From Sandaracinus amylolyticus (lineage in GTDB: Bacteria; Myxococcota_A; Polyangia; Polyangiales; Sandaracinaceae), in assembly GCF_021631985.1 (NCBI RefSeq), contig NZ_CP070225.1, forward strand, positions 5,766,001-5,830,000: a DNA stretch of 64,000 bases. The letters run 5' to 3'. A program made the position numbers and the translations under genes. Under the pieces are notes generated by a model. The model was given only the letters and a program-made list of their open reading frames with translations, did no database searches and had not been told where the DNA came from. This document shows, in pieces, positions 24,937 to 34,000 of this stretch; position 1 is the first letter of the stretch; every line of letters starts with the position of its first letter.

Positions 24937-26199
24937 ATGAAGAACAAGACCATCTTCCTCGCCGCGGGGCTCCGCACACCTTTCACGCGCGTCGACGGCG
25001 GCCTCGCCGGTCGCGACGCGATCACGATGAGCGCGCCGGTGATGCAGGCGATGGCCGCGAAGGTCAGTGGTCGCATCGACGTCGCGGCGTGGGGCACGGT
25101 CATCCCGAACCTCGGCTGGAGCAACCTCGCGCGCGAGGCGTGGCTCGAGGCGAAGCTCGATCCCACGGTGCCGACGTTCTCGGTGGTGATGCAGTGCTCG
25201 ACCAGCATGGTCGCGGCGTTCAACGTCGCGGGCGTGGTCGCGCACGGCGGCGCCGAGCTCGGGATGGCGGGCGGCGTGGAGAGCATGAGCCACGTGCAGA
25301 TGGGCCTGACGCCGCGGCTCTCCGACTCGTTCCGCAAGATCGCGCGGGCGCGCAATTGGAAGGTGCGCTCGGCGGCGATCGGCGAGGTGAAGCCGCGCGA
25401 CGTGCGCATCCAGGTGCAGGCGATCGCGAACCGCGCGACCGGCAAGAGCATGGGGCAGCACTCGGACGAGACCGCGTACGAGTGGAAGATCGCGCGCGCC
25501 GATCAGGATGCGCTCGCGCTCGAGGGACATCGCCGCGCGGTCGCCGCGCAGAAGCGCGGGTTCTTCGACGATCTGATCGTGGGCGTCGACGGAGTGACGA
25601 AGGACGCGTTCCCGCGCGCCGAGACGTCGCTCGAGGCGCTGGCGAAGCTGCCGCCGGCGTTCGATCGCGAGCGCGGCACCGCGACCGCGGGCAACTCGTC
25701 GCCGCTCACCGACGGCGCGGCGGGCGTGTGGGTCGCGAGCGAAGAAGGGCTCGCGCGACTGCCCGCGTCGACGCCGCGCGCGCGCCTCGTCGACTACGAG
25801 CTCGCGGCGATCGACCTCTACCACGAGGGGCTGCTGATGGCGCCCGCATATGCGATCCCGCGCCTGCTCGCGCGCAACGGGCTGCGCTACGACGACATCG
25901 CGCTCTGGGAGATCCACGAGGCGTTCTCGGCGCAGATCCTCTACCAGCTCGCGGCGCTCGACTCGCCCGCGTTCCTGAAGGAGAAGGCGCACGTCGAGGC
26001 AAACCTCGGCAAGGTGCCGCGCGATCGACTCAACCCGAACGGCGGCAGCGTCGCGCTCGGTCATCCGTTCGGCGCGACCGGCGCGCGCATCCTGAGCCAG
26101 GCGCTCAAGGAGCTCTCGACGATGCCGCGCGGCTCGAAGGCGATCGTGAGCATCTGCGCCGACGGTGGCGTCGGCAGCGTCGCGCTCCTCGAGGTCTAG
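24937..26199 (+). CDS. Thiolase (acetyl-CoA acyltransferase)
   Basis: A protein of 420 residues with the complete thiolase fold. The acylated Cys is in VVMQCSTSMVAAFN near residue 88, and the conserved GGVESMS follows. NPNGGSVALGHPFGATGAR carries the catalytic His, and the second Cys is in SICADGGVGS, a slightly unusual version of the C-x-G-G site. It joins or cleaves acyl-CoA and acetyl-CoA in fatty-acid beta-oxidation or short-chain biosynthesis. It ends in a shared CTAG with the convergent kinase gene (4-bp overlap). The lipase-like and MBL-fold genes upstream suggest lipid turnover. Confidence 0.92.
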   Translation: MKNKTIFLAAGLRTPFTRVDGGLAGRDAITMSAPVMQAMAAKVSGRIDVAAWGTVIPNLGWSNLAREAWLEAKLDPTVPTFSVVMQCSTSMVAAFNVAGVVAHGGAELGMAGGVESMSHVQMGLTPRLSDSFRKIARARNWKVRSAAIGEVKPRDVRIQVQAIANRATGKSMGQHSDETAYEWKIARADQDALALEGHRRAVAAQKRGFFDDLIVGVDGVTKDAFPRAETSLEALAKLPPAFDRERGTATAGNSSPLTDGAAGVWVASEEGLARLPASTPRARLVDYELAAIDLYHEGLLMAPAYAIPRLLARNGLRYDDIALWEIHEAFSAQILYQLAALDSPAFLKEKAHVEANLGKVPRDRLNPNGGSVALGHPFGATGARILSQALKELSTMPRGSKAIVSICADGGVGSVALLEV

Positions 26200-28229
26200 A
26201 GCGGAGCGCGCGGGAGGGTCACCGCCATCGACGCGCCACCCGAGGCGCGGTTGGTGGCGGTGATCTTTCCGTCGAAGAGCTCGAGGATCGATCGGCAGAT
26301 CGACAGGCCCATGCCCATCCCCTGGGCCTTGGTCGTGAAGAACGCGTCGAAGATGCGATCGAGATCGGCCTCGGGGATGCCCGGGCCCTCGTCGTCGATC
26401 GTCATGCGCGCACGGGTGTCGTCGAGCTCGGTGCGCACGGTGATGCGGCGCGAGCCCTCGGGGCGCGACGCCATCGCGTGCACCGCGTTCGCGATCAGGT
26501 TCACGACGACTTGCTGGAGGAGCACGCGATCGGCGAGCACACGCGCGCCGGTGGGCTCGCGATGCACGGCCACGTGCTGCGCGCGCAGCTCGTGGCCGAG
26601 GAAGAGCAGCGCGTCGTCGACGATCGCGTCGAGCGCGATCTCCGCGCGCACCGGCGCGCGCAGCGCGACCATCTCGCGGATGCGCGTGATGACCGCGCCG
26701 GCGCGCTTCGCGTCGGCGTGCACGCGCGTCAGCAGCGCGCGGACCTCGGTGAGATCGGGGTCCGGCCGGCCCAGCCAGCGCATCGCGGCGCCGGCGTTCA
26801 GCGCGATCGCGGCGAGCGGCTGGTTCACCTCGTGGGCGATCGACGCGGTGAGCTCGCCGACCATCGAGACGCGCGCAGCGTGCGCCGCCTCGGCCTGCAG
26901 GCGCGCGAGCTGCTGGCGCGCGCGCACGAGCTCCGAGATGTCGACGATGCCCACGAGGCTCACCGTGGGATCGCTCGCGGGCCCGGGTCGCGCGACCGCG
27001 AACAGCACGTCGATCACGCGACCGTCGAGCGTGTCGATCTGGGTCTCTTCCTGGAACGTCGGCTCGCCACGATAACGAGCCTCCATCGCGCGGCGGAACG
27101 TGTCGGGGCGCGCCTTCCAGAACCGCGCGACCGAGCCCGCGAAGTCCTGGGGCTCGCGCCCGCCGAGCATCGCCATCGTCGGCTGGTTCACCTCGCGCAC
27201 CACCATGCCCTCGAGACACTGGCGCAGCAGATCGGGATCGCGATCGAAGCTCTCGGCGAGGTCCTTCACGCCCGCGGCGCGCGCCCCCTTGAAGACTCCG
27301 ACGGTGCCGCGCGCATCGAGCTGCCAGAGCGCGAGCGGCATGTGATGGAAGAGATGGCGGTAGCGCTGCTCGCTCCGCTCGAGCGCGTCGTGCGCGCGCT
27401 TGCGCGCGGTGATGTCGACGACGCCGACGACGACCTTGCCGCGCGCGACGGTCTCCGCGGGGAAGCACGCGGTGAAGAGCACATCGAGCTCGCGCCCGTC
27501 GATCGCGCGGAGCTTGGTCTCCTGGGAGTAGCTCGAGCGACCGCCGATCGCGGCGAGCAGGCTCTCGAGGAACACCCAGTTGCTCTCGTCCGGCCAGAAC
27601 GGCTCGACCGATGCGAGCAGCTCGTCCTTGTCGCCGCGACCGAAGAGCACGAGGGTCTGATCGTTCACGTCGAGGACGCGCGTGGCGCGCATCATCGCGC
27701 GCAGCGTCTCGGGGTGCGCGGTCAGGTGCTCGCGCAGATCGCGCACGCCGCTCGCGGTGAGCTCGCGGAGCATCGCGCCGACCTTGGAGAAGTCGAGCTC
27801 CCAGAACGACGCGGCCATCGCGCCGAAGAGGTTCCGATAGCGACGCTCGCTGCGCTCGAGCGCGGTGCGCTGGCGATGGTGCTCGGTGACGTCCTGCGCG
27901 ATCTCGAGGATCTCGCCGCGCCGCGCGATCGCACGCACCAGGAGCACGCGCGCCTCGGCCCGCACGCTGCGCCGCGTGACCTGGCCCTCCCAGCGTCCGC
28001 CCGACGCGAGCGCGGCCTCGATCGCCGCGATCCCGCCCTCGACGTCGGTCTCGACGAGCTCGGCGAACACGCGCCCGATCGCCTCCGACGCGGGCCATCC
28101 GTAGAGCGCGTGCGCGGCTGGATTCCATGCGAGCACGCGACCGTCGAGCGAGCGGGCGACGACGGCGTCCCGGGAGAGCTCGACTGCATCGCTCGCGCGC
28201 GCGAGATCGATCGGCTCGATCGACGACAC
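26196..28229 (-). CDS. PAS-rich sensor histidine kinase (HEVNQP type)
   Basis: A soluble protein of 677 residues. PAS-like domains occupy roughly residues 10-125, 130-275 and 280-430; the last two are of the same subtype (LREHLTAHPETLR, LAESFDRDPDLLR, each followed by a conserved Asn-Gln-Pro/Thr segment). The HisKA box is SIAHEVNQPLAAIALNAGAA near 450, and the HATPase_c has VVNLIANAVHAMA, DEGPGIP and GMGMGLSICRSILE. No TM helix is present, so it senses a cytoplasmic signal. GTG 28229 is preferred to a long upstream Arg-rich frame. The cognate regulator is probably among the FixJ/NtrC genes at 37.4-39.8 kb. Confidence 0.88.
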   Translation of the reverse strand: MSSIEPIDLARASDAVELSRDAVVARSLDGRVLAWNPAAHALYGWPASEAIGRVFAELVETDVEGGIAAIEAALASGGRWEGQVTRRSVRAEARVLLVRAIARRGEILEIAQDVTEHHRQRTALERSERRYRNLFGAMAASFWELDFSKVGAMLRELTASGVRDLREHLTAHPETLRAMMRATRVLDVNDQTLVLFGRGDKDELLASVEPFWPDESNWVFLESLLAAIGGRSSYSQETKLRAIDGRELDVLFTACFPAETVARGKVVVGVVDITARKRAHDALERSEQRYRHLFHHMPLALWQLDARGTVGVFKGARAAGVKDLAESFDRDPDLLRQCLEGMVVREVNQPTMAMLGGREPQDFAGSVARFWKARPDTFRRAMEARYRGEPTFQEETQIDTLDGRVIDVLFAVARPGPASDPTVSLVGIVDISELVRARQQLARLQAEAAHAARVSMVGELTASIAHEVNQPLAAIALNAGAAMRWLGRPDPDLTEVRALLTRVHADAKRAGAVITRIREMVALRAPVRAEIALDAIVDDALLFLGHELRAQHVAVHREPTGARVLADRVLLQQVVVNLIANAVHAMASRPEGSRRITVRTELDDTRARMTIDDEGPGIPEADLDRIFDAFFTTKAQGMGMGLSICRSILELFDGKITATNRASGGASMAVTLPRAPL

Positions 28230-28296
28230 GCGCCGACCTTGGATGGGAGCGCGCGCGAGATCAACTCCGATCGTCGTGACCGAGGACCGTCGCCGG

Positions 28297-28312
28297 TGTC
28301 GATCGGCTGACA
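28297..28312. promoter_or_regulatory. Inverted repeat TGTC-N8-GACA upstream of sigma-54 promoter
   Basis: The core TGTC-GATCGGCT-GACA sits inside GTGTC...GACAC, 41 bp before the sigma-54-like promoter of the protoglobin gene. It has the same TGTC-N8-GACA frame as the stronger palindromes at 30985 and 39901, but its centre differs. Confidence 0.4.
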
Positions 28313-28353
28313 CTCGACGAACGCGGATCGCCGCACGGCGTGGGCGCGCGGCG

Positions 28354-28368
28354 TGGCACGCGCGCTGC
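28354..28368 (+). promoter_or_regulatory. Candidate sigma-54 promoter TGGCACG-CGCG-CTGC
   Basis: A full -24 element (TGGCACG) and a -12 element CTGC at exact spacing, 48 bp before the protoglobin ATG. It is nearly identical to the element at 39971 (TGGCACG-CACG-CTGC). Confidence 0.65.
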
Positions 28369-28416
28369 TCGGAGAGCGCACGCGACGCGCTCGGGCGCGC
28401 ACCACACGGAGCCTCG

Positions 28417-29046
28417 ATGACCACGATCGGAACGACCCCGAACACTCCTGCGGCGAAGGCGACGACACCGCCCGGCTATCGCCTCGGCGATCCCACGCTG
28501 CCGCGCTCACCGGTCACGCTCGCCGAGCTCGACGAGCTGCGGAGCACGCTGCTCATGAGCGACGACGATCTCACGCACCTCCGCCTCGCGGGCGAGGTCG
28601 TGCGCGATCAGATCGAGGACATCCTCGACGTCTGGTACGGGTTCGTCGGCGCGAATCCGCACCTCGTCCGCTACTTCTCGAACCTCTCGGACGGCAAGCC
28701 CAACGCGGAGTACCTCGCGCGTGTGCGCGCGCGCTTCGCGCAGTGGATCCGCGACACGACCGCGGCTCGTTACGACCAGGCGTGGCTCGACTACCAGCAC
28801 GAGGTCGGGCTCCGACACCGCAAGCCGGGGAAGAACGCGACCGACGGTGTCGCGTCGGTTCCGCACATCCCGCTGCGCTACGTCCTCGCGTTCGTGATGC
28901 CGCTCTCGGCGACGATGACGCCCTTCCTCGCGAAGAAGGGCCATCCGCCCGAGACCGTCGCGAAGATGCGCGACGCGTGGACGAAGGCGGTGCAGCTCAC
29001 CGCGATCCTGTGGTCCGAGCCGTACGTGAAGGACGGCGAGTTCTGA
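28417..29046 (+). CDS. Protoglobin-type heme protein
   Basis: A protein of 209 residues. The family signature is the pre-A/A helix region ([21 protein letters not shown]), [17 protein letters not shown] and the proximal-His helix [13 protein letters not shown], with the later [16 protein letters not shown]. Single-domain protoglobins bind heme and small gases (O2, CO, NO); no output domain is fused here. It may detoxify or sense reactive oxygen or nitrogen species. A sigma-54-like promoter precedes it and an alpha/beta hydrolase of the peroxidase-like group follows 36 bp downstream, so they are likely co-expressed. ATG 28417 has CGGAG upstream. Confidence 0.87.
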   Translation: MTTIGTTPNTPAAKATTPPGYRLGDPTLPRSPVTLAELDELRSTLLMSDDDLTHLRLAGEVVRDQIEDILDVWYGFVGANPHLVRYFSNLSDGKPNAEYLARVRARFAQWIRDTTAARYDQAWLDYQHEVGLRHRKPGKNATDGVASVPHIPLRYVLAFVMPLSATMTPFLAKKGHPPETVAKMRDAWTKAVQLTAILWSEPYVKDGEF

Positions 29047-29081
29047 TCCCCGAGCCCCCGACGACGAAGGAGCGAATCACC

Positions 29082-29903
29082 ATGGCGACCATCACGACCC
29101 GCGACGGAACGACGATCTACTACCGCGACTGGGGCAAGGGACAGCCCGTGCTCTTCAGCCACGGCTGGCCGCTCACCGGCGACGCCTGGGAGGACCAGAT
29201 GATGCTCTTCGCGTCGAACGGCTTCCGCGCGATCGCCCACGATCGACGCGGCCACGGCCGCTCGAGCCAGCCCTCCGAGGGCAACCACATGGATCAGTAC
29301 GCGGACGATCTGCAGGAGCTGATCGAGGCGCTCGATCTCCAGAAGCTGATCCTGATCGGCCACTCGACGGGAGGCGGCGAGGTGACGCGCTACATCGGGC
29401 GCCACGGCACGAAGCGCGTCGCGAAGCTCGTGCTCGTCGGCGCGGTGCCGCCGATCATGCTGAAGACCGCGGCGGCGCCCGGTGGGCTCCCGATCGAGGC
29501 GTTCGACGCGATCCGCAAGGGCGTCGCCGAGGATCGCTCGCAGTTCTACCAGGACCTCACGACGCCGTTCTTCGGTGCGAACCGCCCGGGCGCGAAGGTC
29601 TCGCAGGGCACGCGCGACAGCTTCTGGCTCCAGGGGATGATGGGCGGCCTGAAGAACCAGTACGAGTGCATCGCGGCGTTCTCGGCGACCGACTTCACGC
29701 AGGACCTCGCGCGGGTCGACGTGCCGACGCTCGTCATCCACGGCGACGACGATCAGATCGTGCCCTTCGCGAACTCGGCGAAGCGCACGGTCGAGCTGGT
29801 GAAGGGCGCGAAGCTGAAGGTCTATCCGGGCGGCGATCACGGCCTCGCGCAGACGCGCAAGGTCGAGCTCGGCGACGACCTGCTCGCGTTCGCTCGAGCG
29901 TGA
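29082..29903 (+). CDS. Alpha/beta hydrolase, non-heme chloroperoxidase-like
   Basis: A protein of 273 residues closely matching bacterial arylesterase/perhydrolases: [44 protein letters not shown], the nucleophile elbow [11 protein letters not shown] (Ser), the acid in [10 protein letters not shown] and the catalytic His in [11 protein letters not shown]. Such enzymes hydrolyse aryl esters and can make peracids with H2O2. A strong RBS, GAAGGAG, precedes ATG 29082. It lies downstream of the protoglobin gene on the same strand. Confidence 0.92.
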   Translation: MATITTRDGTTIYYRDWGKGQPVLFSHGWPLTGDAWEDQMMLFASNGFRAIAHDRRGHGRSSQPSEGNHMDQYADDLQELIEALDLQKLILIGHSTGGGEVTRYIGRHGTKRVAKLVLVGAVPPIMLKTAAAPGGLPIEAFDAIRKGVAEDRSQFYQDLTTPFFGANRPGAKVSQGTRDSFWLQGMMGGLKNQYECIAAFSATDFTQDLARVDVPTLVIHGDDDQIVPFANSAKRTVELVKGAKLKVYPGGDHGLAQTRKVELGDDLLAFARA

Positions 29904-30025
29904 TCCCCGCGGGGCGCGGCATCTTCGTTCGTCATTCGACGATTGCGATCGCAACGGATCTGGTCTTCGTTACGATCCGGAGCTTGCCGCGCCCCCTCGC
30001 AACACCCCGGGACATCCTCGACTCG

Positions 30026-30919
30026 ATGCGCGAGACGATCGCGCAACCCGACGACCTCGTGGCCGAGGGCCGCGAGTGGCCGGAGGTGTCGGTGGTCGCG
30101 ATGGACTACCGGGCCTCGGGCTCGTTCGTCGCTCCGCCGCTCGCGAGCTACGTCGTGTGCACGATCGCGGGGACGACCGCGTACATGGCGCGCGAGGAGT
30201 GCCGCGACGGAGTGCCGCCGCACCTTCCCGACCGCAGCATCATCGTGAACGCGGTCGGTCGCGGCGGGCACTACGTGTGGACCGGGCCGCACCACGCGAA
30301 CATGGTGAGCATCTCGCCGTCGGTCGTGGAGCGCGCGGCGGTCGAGGGCGGGCTGGTGCGCCCGGCGCGGCTCTCGATCGTGCAGTCGTTCGGCGTGCAC
30401 GATCCGGTGTGCGAGCACGTGGTGTACGCGCTCGCCGCGGAGCGACGGCTCGCGCCGCACGCGATGCAGACGCTGATGATCGAGACGCTCACCAGCGCGC
30501 TCGCCATCCGGCTGGTCGCGCGGTTCAACGCGTCGAGCACGACGGACGAGCGCGAGCTCGGCGGGCTCGGCGTGCGGACGCTCGCGAAGATCGATGCGTA
30601 CCTCCGCGACTCGACCGGTCCGATCAGCCTCGAAGAGCTGGCGCGGCTCGCGGGGGTGAGCCGGTTCCACTTCACGCGGCAGTTCAAGCGCGCGACCGGC
30701 GAGACGCCGATGGCGTACGTGCGTCGGCTGCGCGTGGAGCGCGCGAAGGAGCTCCTGCTCGCGACCGACATGAGCCTCGCGGACATCGCGGCCCACGTCG
30801 GGTTCGCCGATCAGAGCCACTTCACGCGCGTGTTCCGATCGATCGTGGGCACGACGCCGGCGCGGTTCGGCGAGCGACGACATCGCCGCCGCGATCCCTC
30901 GGGCTCTCGCTCGACCTGA
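30026..30919 (+). CDS. AraC-family transcriptional regulator
   Basis: About 297 residues. The C-terminal 100 residues hold both helix-turn-helix motifs: ISLEELARLAGVSRFHFTRQF and MSLADIAAHVGFADQSHFTRVF, with the linker ETPMAYVRRLRVERAKELL and the GTTPARF ending. The N-terminal domain (about 170 residues) resembles the AraC_binding class that senses a small ligand, with no clear motif. ATG 30026 is chosen; an earlier GTG near 29902 cannot be excluded. It lies downstream of the hydrolase gene on the same strand. Confidence 0.86.
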   Translation: MRETIAQPDDLVAEGREWPEVSVVAMDYRASGSFVAPPLASYVVCTIAGTTAYMAREECRDGVPPHLPDRSIIVNAVGRGGHYVWTGPHHANMVSISPSVVERAAVEGGLVRPARLSIVQSFGVHDPVCEHVVYALAAERRLAPHAMQTLMIETLTSALAIRLVARFNASSTTDERELGGLGVRTLAKIDAYLRDSTGPISLEELARLAGVSRFHFTRQFKRATGETPMAYVRRLRVERAKELLLATDMSLADIAAHVGFADQSHFTRVFRSIVGTTPARFGERRHRRRDPSGSRST

Positions 30920-30923
30920 GCGG

Positions 30924-30958
30924 GAGCACGGACGTACCGAGCGAGAGCACGCACGTAC
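30924..30958. repeat. Tandem 14-bp near-repeat, 21-bp period
   Basis: GAGCACGGACGTAC (30924-30937) and GAGCACGCACGTAC (30945-30958) differ at one base and are offset by 21 bp, two DNA turns. They lie in the 75-bp gap before the trifunctional kinase gene, as expected for side-by-side binding of a regulator. Confidence 0.5.
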
Positions 30959-30984
30959 AATCGTCGGGCGCGCGTGTCGCGCGA

Positions 30985-31002
30985 ATGTCCACGGATGGAC
31001 AT
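30985..31002. promoter_or_regulatory. Palindromic operator ATGTCCA-N4-TGGACAT
   Basis: An inverted repeat of 7-bp arms with a CGGA centre, covering the start region of the trifunctional kinase gene. Its 16-bp core differs at one position from the palindrome at 39901-39916, between the response-regulator operon and the AraC gene. Such a pair is likely bound by one regulator. Confidence 0.6.
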
Positions 31003-34000
31003 GTCGCAGCACTCTGGGTCCGGAGCACCGGAGCGGAGCGCAGGAGATCTGGGCGAGTACGGCGCCGGCCCATGGGCACCCGACGGTCCCTTCGCAACCC
31101 GTCGCGGCGTGCGCGCCGACGGCACGCGCGTGTTCCTCACCACCGTGACCTCGGGCGGGTCGGCGCTGGAGATGGATCAGCTGGAGCGCGTGATCGCGCT
31201 GCGCGACGTGCTCGATCCCGCGTGGGCCACGCAGCCGCTCGATCTCCTGGTCGTCGACGGACGACCGGTGCTCGTGCTCGCCGATCCCGCGGCCGCGTCG
31301 CTCGACGCGCGATCGGCGGGACCGATCGACGTGGGGGCGTTCCTCCGGATCGCGATCGGATGCGCACGATCCCTCGCGGCGCTGCACGCACGCGCGCTGG
31401 TCCACGGCGACGTGCGGCCCGCGAGCCTGCTCTTCGATCCCGAGTCCGATCGGGTGTGGCTCGCGCGGCTGCACCGCTGCGGGCCGCCGAGCGATGCGCC
31501 GCAGAGCGGCCAGGATCTGCCGGCGTCGATGCTTCCCTACGTGTCGCCGGAGCGCACCGGGCGCGTGCCGAGCGGCATCGACGAGCGCAGCGATCTCTAC
31601 TCGCTCGGGGTGACGCTCTACGAGCTCCTCGCCGGCACGGTCCCGTTCGCCGCCGAGGATCGTATGGAGCTGGTGCACGCCCACGTCGCGCGGCGCCCGC
31701 CGCCGCTCGAGGAGCGATGCGAGGGCGTGCCCGCGATCGTCTGCACGATCGTGACGACGCTGCTCGCGAAGCACCCCGACGATCGCTATCGCACGGCCGC
31801 GGGGCTCGAGGCGGATCTGGTGCGCTGCGCCGAGGCGTGGGCGCGCGGCGCGCTCGAGCCGTTCCCGCTGCGCTCGACCGAGAGCGTGGAGCGGCTGCGA
31901 TCCGCCGACGGGCTGATCGGGCGCGCCCGCGAGGTGGGCGCGCTGCGCGCCGGGCTCGATCGCGTGACCGCCACCCACGGCACCGAGCTCGTGCTGCTCC
32001 ACGGCGAGGCGGGGGTCGGCAAGTCGGCGATCGTCGATGCGCTCTTCCGATCGCTCGACGGCGCGGGCGCGCTGATCGGCGCCGGCAAGTTCGACTCGCA
32101 CCGGCGCGACGTGCCCTACGCGACGCTCGCACGCGCGCTCGAGAGCCTCGTGCGCTCGGTCCTCGCGCGGCCCGAGGCCGACGTCGCGCGATGGCGCGCC
32201 GAGCTCGCGCGGGCGCTGGGACCGGCGGGCGGCGTGCTCGTCGATCTGATCCCCGGCGTCGCGCGTCTCCTCGAGATCGACGGCACGATCACCGAGCTCC
32301 CTCCGCAGGCCGCGAAGCAGCGGGTGCAGGCCGCGCTGCTGCGCTTCGTCGGCGTGCTCGCGCGCCCGGAGCACCCGCTGGTGCTCTTCCTCGACGACCT
32401 CCAGTGGCTCGACGCCGACACGCTCGCGCTGCTCGAGCCGATCGCCACCGCGGGCATCGGGCCGCTGCTGCTGGTGGGCGCGTACCGCGACGACGAGCTC
32501 CCCGACGACCACGCGCTCCACCGCGTCCTCGCGTCGATCGGGGAGCACGGCGGGCGCGTCGCGTCGGTGCGCATCGAGCCGCTCGATCGCGAGGCGGTGC
32601 GCGAGCTCGTCGCGACGATGCTCGGCGAATCGGGCTCGGACGACATCGCGTCGCGGATCCACGAGGAGGCGGGCGGAAACCCGTTCTTCGCGATCCAGCT
32701 CCTCGTCGCGCTCGCCGAGCAGCGGCTCCTCGCGTTCGATCGCGCGCGCAGCGCGTGGACGCTCGATGACGCGCGGATCGGCGATCGCCGCGTCGGGGAC
32801 AACGTGGTCGACCTGCTGCTCCGCAAGATCGCGAGGCTGCCCGAGGACGCGCAGGCCGCGCTCGGACAGCTCGCGTGCTTCGGCAGCGAGGTGAGCTCGA
32901 GGGTCGCCGCGATCGCGCGCGGTGAGAGCGAGGCCGAGCTGCACCTCGCGATCGCGCCCGCGATGCGCGCCGGTCTCGTCGCGCGGCGCGGCGATGGGTA
33001 CGTGTTCCTCCACGATCGCATCCAGGAAGCGGCCTATGCGCGCATCGATCCCGGCGACCGCGCGGGGGTGCACGTCGCGCTCGGCCGCCGTCTCGCCGAG
33101 GAAGCGCCGGAGCTCACGCACGGCGAGCTGGTGTTCGAGATCGTCGATCAGCTGGGGCGCGGCGCGGCGCTGATCGAGAGCCGCGAGGAGCGGGAGCGCC
33201 TCGCCTCGCTCGCCCTGGTCGCGGGGCGTCGCGCGCGCGCCGCGACCGCGTACGCGTCGGCGAAGCGGCACCTCACGCTGGGCGACGAGCTGCTCGACGA
33301 CGAGCGATGGAGCCGCGACTACTCGCTCGCGTTCGACCTCGCGCTGCTCCGCGCGGAGTGCGAGCTCCTCACCGGCGAGCGGGACGCGGCCGGCGATCGC
33401 CTGTCGACGCTCGCGGGGCACGCTCGCGGGATCGTCGACCGCTCGCGCGTCGCGTGCCTCCGCATCGCGTTCCACGCGGCGTCGGGGATGCACCCGCTCG
33501 CGATCGCGGTGGGCCTCGAGTACCTCGCGGAGACCGGCGTCGAGTGGAACGCGAGCCCGACCCCGGCGGACGTCGCGCATGAGATGCGCCGCTTCTGGGA
33601 GACGCTCGGTCCGCGCAAGCCACGCGATCTGCTGCAGCTCCCGCGTCTCGTCGACGCCGAGTGGCTCGCGACGCTCGACGTGCTGCTCGAGCTCTCCGCG
33701 CCCGCGCTCTTCACCAACCCGATGCTCTACGGGCTCGTGGTGGGGCGACAGGCGAACATCGGGCTCGAGCACGGAAACTCGGACGCGACCGCGCTCGCGT
33801 ACGCGCACCTCGCGGTCGCGCTGGGCACGCAGGGCCAGCTCGAGGCCGCGTTCGCGCTCGGCCGTCTCGCGTTCGATCTCGTCGAGGAGCGTGGCTTCGA
33901 TCGCTTCCGGCCCCGCGTGTTCATGCTCTTCGGGGGTTACGTCGCTTCGTTTCACACGAACCTCCGGTGGTGTCGCGAGATCGTCGAGCGCGCGGTCGAC

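Noticed and set aside
28239-28244. TTGGAT element 10 nt before the PAS kinase start
   Set aside because: It only partly matches the leader motif and is too close to the start codon.
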